Assembly (NCBI RefSeq): GCF_005280205.1
Contig: NZ_SUND01000019.1
Location: forward strand, 41,170-105,169
DNA length: 64,000 nt
Reading direction: 5' to 3'
DNA from: Bacillus yapensis
GTDB lineage: Bacteria > Bacillota > Bacilli > Bacillales > Cytobacillaceae
Shown in pieces: positions 60,118 to 64,000 of this stretch (position 1 is its first letter; each line of letters starts with the position of its first letter). The translations under genes and the position numbers were made by a program. Below the pieces are notes generated by a model. The model had not been told where the DNA came from and made no database searches. It saw only the letters and a list, made by a program, of their open reading frames with translations.

Positions 60118-61821
60118 CTAGGCAATGGGTTTTCTACTTTTCACCTTTGACAAACCTTTTACCTCCAAGTCTGAAAGAGCCCCTTGAGGAAAGAGTTGAT
60201 TCAGCGAGTCAATCTTGTCGCAGGCAAAAAGTTCTATCCGATAGAACGCGTGTTTACGAACATCGGATAGGCATAATGAAACCCACTTCCACTGCGCCCA
60301 GTGATGTAGACCTGCTATCTTCTCCGGTAACAGGGAATGCAACACTGGTGGAAGTGTTTCTTTGAATCCCATTGCACGTCGTGCAATCACATAAGAAGCG
60401 GCTTGGTGAATCGAGATTCCCAAACGCTTCATGTATTTAATTTTGCCAATTTGGGAGGTATAAGTGGGATTCACATCAAACACGGCTACCCCCATTTTCT
60501 CTGCCCGATTTTTAATGGCAGAAATCATTTTATTGTACGCAAATTGACTCATCGCTTTATTGGCTTTTCTATTGCCGTATGGATGAGATATTTTGGATTG
60601 GGTGGTATTTAATTTTTCCAAAGCAATTGGTTTATTTAACTTCATCGCTAAATCAGCAATAACGACTGCTTTGTTTTCAATCACTTTTGTAATTTGTTCA
60701 GACGTTTTCGTTTCCAAATTGAAAGAAAACACACCTGATTTTATCAGTTGACCTTTTGCATTGATATTGGACCAGGCGATATGGTCTACATTTAAATCCA
60801 GACCTAATAAGCCGTCTGCACGACTATGATTTTTATGAGGTTTCTCTGGCACATCGACTATGCATTTGAAAATATAATAGTCCCCATGGTCTTCCACAGA
60901 CCATGCAATGGGTTTGCCGTATTTCTTTTTGTTTTTGCAGCTGATCTGTGTTTCAATTGCGTGGTCAACCTGTTCTTGACCATATGGAAATACAAGGTTT
61001 TCAATCTTTATCTTAGTCCCATCCGGGGTTGTGAAATGAAGTTCTCGCGTCTCTGGAATATAACAAAACACGAAATTGCCGACTTTGGCATCTTTTCGTC
61101 CACTAATCGTCATTTGATGATAGCGAGCTTGTTCCCAATCTTTTCGCCATTGTTGATGATCGTTTTGATAGTTTTCTATTGTGTGTTGAGCCTTGAATAA
61201 TTTTTTCGTGCCAAAGACTACACTTTTAGTGTTATGTTTTAAGCTTTCGAGCTCCTTTTGCAATCTATCTAATCTGAATTTCAATCGACCTAATTTATTT
61301 CTAAAATGAGCGATTTGAACATCTAAATAGTCATGTTCAAATTGATATGCGTGATAGTAAATGTCTGTTTTCTCATAGAATTTCACCACAAAAAAATGGC
61401 CAAATTGTTGTTCTCTGGAGGTTTGATTGAATTTTGGATTTCCGTTTACAAAAGATTGTTTGATTTTTAAAAGAGTCGTTAAATGGCGTTTGGTTGATTT
61501 TATTTTCTTTTTAACCGAAGTGATTTGAACTTCTTTATTTTCGATATACATTTTTTGAAGTTCCTTTTGCGATTTGATCAAGGCGTTTGCTTCTTGAACA
61601 GCACTACCTGCATAATGATCATTCAATTGAAACCGTTCCTTTACAGCAAGGTGCAAAGATTTTTTCCTTCTCGATTCACTAGACCGTTTTTCTAACACTT
61701 GTATTTGGAATGAGAATTGTTTGGCACGGCTAAACAAAAGATGGGCATGAGAAATAGAATTCGTACATTTTTCAGGTAACGTATTTTTGTATACACGAGT
61801 AGAAAAATAAGTTTTCCTCAT
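60118..61821 (-). CDS. tnpB: TnpB-related RNA-guided nuclease-like protein
   Basis: 567 residues, larger than the roughly 400 of common TnpB. RuvC-I Asp342 (G-L-L-G-L-D-L-N), RuvC-II Glu402 (I-A-L-E-K-L-N) and Asp449 before N-P-T-Y-T-S are seen. The usual zinc-finger cysteines after N-P-x-Y-T-S are absent, and the segment reads I-G-K-I-K-Y-M-K-R-L-G-I-S-I-H-Q-A-A, so the normal RuvC-III D-x-N-A-A is H-Q-A-A. This is the IS891/IS1341-related subgroup without zinc finger. An N-terminal coiled-coil segment lies at about 80-240. Strong RBS GGAGGTGG. Confidence 0.85.
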   Translation of the reverse strand: MRKTYFSTRVYKNTLPEKCTNSISHAHLLFSRAKQFSFQIQVLEKRSSESRRKKSLHLAVKERFQLNDHYAGSAVQEANALIKSQKELQKMYIENKEVQITSVKKKIKSTKRHLTTLLKIKQSFVNGNPKFNQTSREQQFGHFFVVKFYEKTDIYYHAYQFEHDYLDVQIAHFRNKLGRLKFRLDRLQKELESLKHNTKSVVFGTKKLFKAQHTIENYQNDHQQWRKDWEQARYHQMTISGRKDAKVGNFVFCYIPETRELHFTTPDGTKIKIENLVFPYGQEQVDHAIETQISCKNKKKYGKPIAWSVEDHGDYYIFKCIVDVPEKPHKNHSRADGLLGLDLNVDHIAWSNINAKGQLIKSGVFSFNLETKTSEQITKVIENKAVVIADLAMKLNKPIALEKLNTTQSKISHPYGNRKANKAMSQFAYNKMISAIKNRAEKMGVAVFDVNPTYTSQIGKIKYMKRLGISIHQAASYVIARRAMGFKETLPPVLHSLLPEKIAGLHHWAQWKWVSLCLSDVRKHAFYRIELFACDKIDSLNQLFPQGALSDLEVKGLSKVKSRKPIA

Positions 61822-61937
61822 TTCTCAACCACCTCCAAAAGGAACATTTGTTCTTACTTTTATTTTACCAAAAATTCAAAACCTTGTCCCTTTGTTTTTA
61901 TTTAATTTTGAAAATAGACACAAAAAGCGATTCATCT

Positions 61938-61965
61938 CCTCCCTACGTCGTTGAGGAAGGAGTCT
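61938..61965. repeat. Left-end hairpin of the TnpB element
   Basis: CTCCTTCC-TCAACGACGTA-GGGAGGAG on the minus strand, one mismatch pair, about 120 bp upstream of tnpB. Confidence 0.6.
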
Positions 61966-62010
61966 TCTCGCTAGTGTTGATAATCTCTCTTGAATTATCG
62001 CCTCTTTAGT

Positions 62011-62967
62011 TTAATGGCCCTCGTTTACTAAGATATAATAGATCAAATCTAAGCCAATTCCACTAATGAACATTCTCTCTTTCTTATTGCCTAATAATTG
62101 CTGGGACCAATCAACAATACCTCCATCCCCGATATTAATTTCCCGCCCATTTAATTTAGCAGTAATTGTGAACTGTAGGCCTTGATAGTACAGATTATCC
62201 CTTTCTATTGAATTTTTAACTAAACTAACTTCTGGTAATTGTTTATTCATGTAATCACTCAGTCTTTGAATTAAGCCTTTGCTATCAGCATATCCCCTGG
62301 AAGCGTTTAGACTTACTGTAATATCAGTATTAAATACTGTCTTGAAGATATCTCGATATACCCTGATATGTTCGAAAAGAGCCTGTTGTTCAAAAGAATA
62401 GGATCCCTTATCTTTTCCTGACGTAACCATACAGAAAATATTAAAATGAGGAACAAGGCCTTGTTGTTCAAACTTTTGAGCACGTACATGTCTATGTGAC
62501 GTACTAAATCTTATGAAATCCGAATCGTTCTTCAACTTCCCTTTTTTCAGTAAATCACATACATGTAGGGCTAAAACATTGGTGGCATCAGATACTACTT
62601 CAGTTCCTCTTAACGCCGATATTACTTTATTTTGATTAGCTGTCGCTATTACCGAACAAGAGCCTAGTGGAGAAACAGGCGATATTTGTATAGGCGTGTA
62701 CAAAGAACTTTTGCTAATCTTCAATAGTTCTACCTCTAATTGTTTCATCCAGATAGGATCAATTTCAGAAGGCTGAACAAATCGGTTCATGGAATATTTT
62801 TTTAGCAAATCAACTGCTGTAATATCATTCGTCTTTTGTCTAAACACTTCAAGTAAGAGAGTATTTAAGTCAGAAAGAGGAATTTCCTTACATAATATGT
62901 TCATCAAATCTTCTACACCAATTTTATCTAAAACTCTTTGTATTGCTTTCATGTCTTTTGATTCCAT
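62011..62967 (-). CDS. Class II aminoacyl-tRNA-synthetase-like protein (HisRS-type core)
   Basis: The 318-residue protein resembles the catalytic core of histidyl-tRNA synthetase and HisZ: a motif 2-like F-S-T-S-H-R-H-V-R-A-Q (154-164), G-D-G-G-I-V-D-W-S (280-288) in place of G-G-G-R-Y-D, and a motif 3-like I-S-G-I-G-L-D-L (301-308) in which the ATP-binding Arg is replaced. There is no anticodon-binding domain. ATG at 62967 has TTAGGAGGG upstream. The T-box leader before it has specifier AAA (Lys). I cannot name a function; a paralogue acting in amino-acid or translation control is an inference. Confidence 0.6.
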   Translation of the reverse strand: MESKDMKAIQRVLDKIGVEDLMNILCKEIPLSDLNTLLLEVFRQKTNDITAVDLLKKYSMNRFVQPSEIDPIWMKQLEVELLKISKSSLYTPIQISPVSPLGSCSVIATANQNKVISALRGTEVVSDATNVLALHVCDLLKKGKLKNDSDFIRFSTSHRHVRAQKFEQQGLVPHFNIFCMVTSGKDKGSYSFEQQALFEHIRVYRDIFKTVFNTDITVSLNASRGYADSKGLIQRLSDYMNKQLPEVSLVKNSIERDNLYYQGLQFTITAKLNGREINIGDGGIVDWSQQLLGNKKERMFISGIGLDLIYYILVNEGH

Positions 62968-63059
62968 ATTCGCCCTCCTAATTAACAAGCCTTTCTACGG
63001 CTCTTTAGTCAACACATCCCTAAATCGAAATACTATTGGGATCTGTAACATTTGATCAA

Positions 63060-63372
63060 ACAAAAAAGCTCCCACCCCCAAGATTATTCATCTTGAGGAC
63101 GAGAGCTATCTGCTTCGTGGTACCACCTCAGTTTGTCGATATGTTACCATATCAACCTCTTCGGGTACGGAAAATCAATATGCATATACCCTATCCCTTT
63201 AACGTGAGATCCCGTCACAGTATCACTAAGACTCCCATCCTAGATCCGTGCAAAGCTCCAAGCCTTTTTTCATTAAGATCATTACTACTCCTTTTCACCA
63301 AACAGGAGCTCTCTGGAAATAATTAATCTAAATTACTCTTCTCTTCATCGCATTTTTAATTTAGTTGATTAG
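63060..63372 (-). promoter_or_regulatory. T-box leader with AAA (Lys) specifier
   Basis: Minus strand: GAGGTGGTACCACG antiterminator bulge, AGAGAGC stem I motif, CGATGAAGAGAAGAGTAA at the stem I base, and ATGAA-AAA-AGG as specifier region by alignment with the Leu and Phe T-boxes in this window. The terminator CTCTCGTCCTCAAGAT / ATCTTGGGGGTGGGAG plus T6 is at 63064-63108. Confidence 0.85.
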
Positions 63373-63376
63373 GAGT

Positions 63377-63405
63377 ATTTTAGGTGATATAAATGATTTG
63401 GTCAA
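63377..63405 (-). promoter_or_regulatory. Promoter of the T-box/synthetase-like gene
   Basis: TTGACC, 17-bp spacer, TAAAAT on the minus strand, just upstream of the T-box. Confidence 0.8.
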
Positions 63406-63494
63406 TAGCGAAAATTCACTATTGTCTGATTAAGAGCGTTTCTTCACATGTGATTTAAATTTATGCTAATATCACTGATCATCATTAAGTTGGC

Positions 63495-63538
63495 AAAAAA
63501 ATAGTGTGCTAAACATTTTGTTATTTAGCACACTATCT
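63495..63538 (-). terminator. Terminator after ysdC fragment
   Basis: ATAGTGTGCTAAA / TTTAGCACACTAT followed by T7 on the minus strand. Confidence 0.88.
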
Positions 63539-63558
63539 CTACAAATTTGCATTCCTTG

Positions 63559-63893
63559 TTATTCGAACGTAATCTTATTCACTGCATCCTGATCTAGTCG
63601 CTTAATTACTTCAACCAGTAATTTCACTGCATTTTCATAGTCATCACGATGAAGCATTGCAGCATGAGAATGAATATAACGTGTTGCGATTCCGATTGCT
63701 AATGAAGGAACACCATGGTTTGAAAGGTGAATCGAACCTGCATCTGTTCCACCACCAGCTACTGTATCAAACTGATAAGGAATATTTAATTCATCTGCAA
63801 CACCAGTTACGAAATCGCGAAGTCCTTTATGAGATACCATCGAAGCATCATATAGTAAAATTTGAGGACCTTTCCCCATTGAACTATACCCCG
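63559..63893 (-). pseudogene. ysdC: C-terminal part of M42 aminopeptidase YsdC, interrupted
   Basis: About 106 codons remain, beginning [17 protein letters not shown], the family block K-M-G-K-G-P-x-I-x-V-Y-D-A-S-M of YsdC/FrvX. Further metal-site residues are G-G-G-T-D-A-G-S and the C-terminal H-S-H-A-A-M. The M42 sequence ends at about 63890, where an inverted repeat and a new plus-strand gene begin, so a mobile element appears to have split it. The missing half may be to the right of the window. Confidence 0.7.
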
Positions 63894-63977
63894 GATATCG
63901 GACACTGATAAAAAAGTGCCCCCTATCCGGGGTTTTTGTGTTTCAATAGATTTAATGAATATGGGCGGAGGATTATT
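63891..63977. mobile_element. Left edge of an unidentified mobile element
   Basis: CCCCGGATA (from about 63891) and TATCCGGGG (about 63925-63934) are inverted arms; the second is followed by TTTTTG. The region replaces the N-terminal half of ysdC. Family not identified from this fragment. Confidence 0.45.
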
Positions 63978-64000
63978 ATGAGTAAGAATATATATAATGA
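63978..64000 (+). CDS. First codons of a gene cut by the window edge (probable transposase)
   Basis: ATG at 63978 with GGAGG six bases before it; M-S-K-N-I-Y-N is visible. Its place inside a disrupted ysdC suggests a transposase, but seven codons cannot show this. Confidence 0.4.

Larger units (their letters stand above)
60023..61990 (-). mobile_element. IS200/IS605-type element with only a TnpB-related gene
   Basis: The element carries one gene and hairpins at both ends. The right end is defined by the loss of APH similarity at 60022. The left-end hairpin CTCCTTCC...GGGAGGAG is at about 61938-61965; the exact tip is not resolved (61966-61995). No TnpA (Tyr recombinase) gene is present, so it would need one in trans. 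Confidence 0.65.

Noticed and set aside
60147..61200. Several plus-strand frames opposite tnpB
   Set aside because: They are antisense shadows of tnpB without ribosome binding sites or domains.

Overview
The window looks like the chromosome of an endospore-forming member of the Bacillaceae. The evidence is low-GC Firmicutes codon use, strong AGGAGG-type ribosome binding sites, sporulation and germination genes (gerE, gerM, sspI, lonB), and a gene order that largely follows the hemA to sspI segment of Bacillus subtilis. It does not match one named species that I can identify from sequence alone. Most genes lie on the minus strand.

Layout, left to right. 1-10930: hemA (cut by the window edge, with a PerR-type box over its promoter), a small membrane protein on the plus strand, then the proteostasis block ysxC, lonA, lonB, clpX, tig and a TPR protein. 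11044-18833: branched-chain amino acid genes, transcribed ilvE, (Leu T-box), ilvB, ilvN, ilvC, leuB, leuC, leuD; leuA is missing from its usual place. 19296-20111: an alpha/beta hydrolase pseudogene whose stop codon falls exactly on the nucleophile serine. 20284-26023: tRNA-Arg, ysnB, rdgB, rph, gerM, racE, a MarR regulator, gerE and the thioesterase ysmA, which has a FadR box. 26228-26528: a 51-bp tandem repeat array. 26589-29758: succinate dehydrogenase sdhCAB. 30118-34506: yslB, lysC with a lysine riboswitch, uvrC, trxA. 34737-39982: a fatty-acid degradation cluster (fadR, fadB, etfB, etfA, and lcfA). 40201-46900: a 24-residue membrane peptide, yshE, mutS2, polX, yshB, zapA and rnhC. 47254-54336: pheST with a Phe T-box, the rRNA/tRNA methyltransferase ysgA, sspI, citR and citA.

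54424-64000 is accessory and contains decayed genes. It holds an alpha/alpha-toroid protein, a frameshifted DUF1648 gene, a phosphotransferase and a truncated second one, a two-helix membrane protein, a helix-turn-helix domain fused to a degenerate F1-ATPase beta-like domain, and an IS605-type element carrying a 567-residue TnpB-related protein. It ends with a class II aminoacyl-tRNA-synthetase-like gene behind a T-box whose specifier reads AAA (Lys), and the aminopeptidase gene ysdC cut by another mobile element at the window edge.

The most unusual items are the HTH/F1-beta fusion, the Lys-type T-box on a synthetase-like protein with a degenerate motif 3, the TnpB-related element with its predicted guide RNA, the shared intergenic repeats near clpX and sdhB, and the small peptide gene after yshE. 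Regulation visible in the sequence includes three T-boxes, one L-box riboswitch, two FadR boxes, one PerR box, a sigma-K promoter and many intrinsic terminators.
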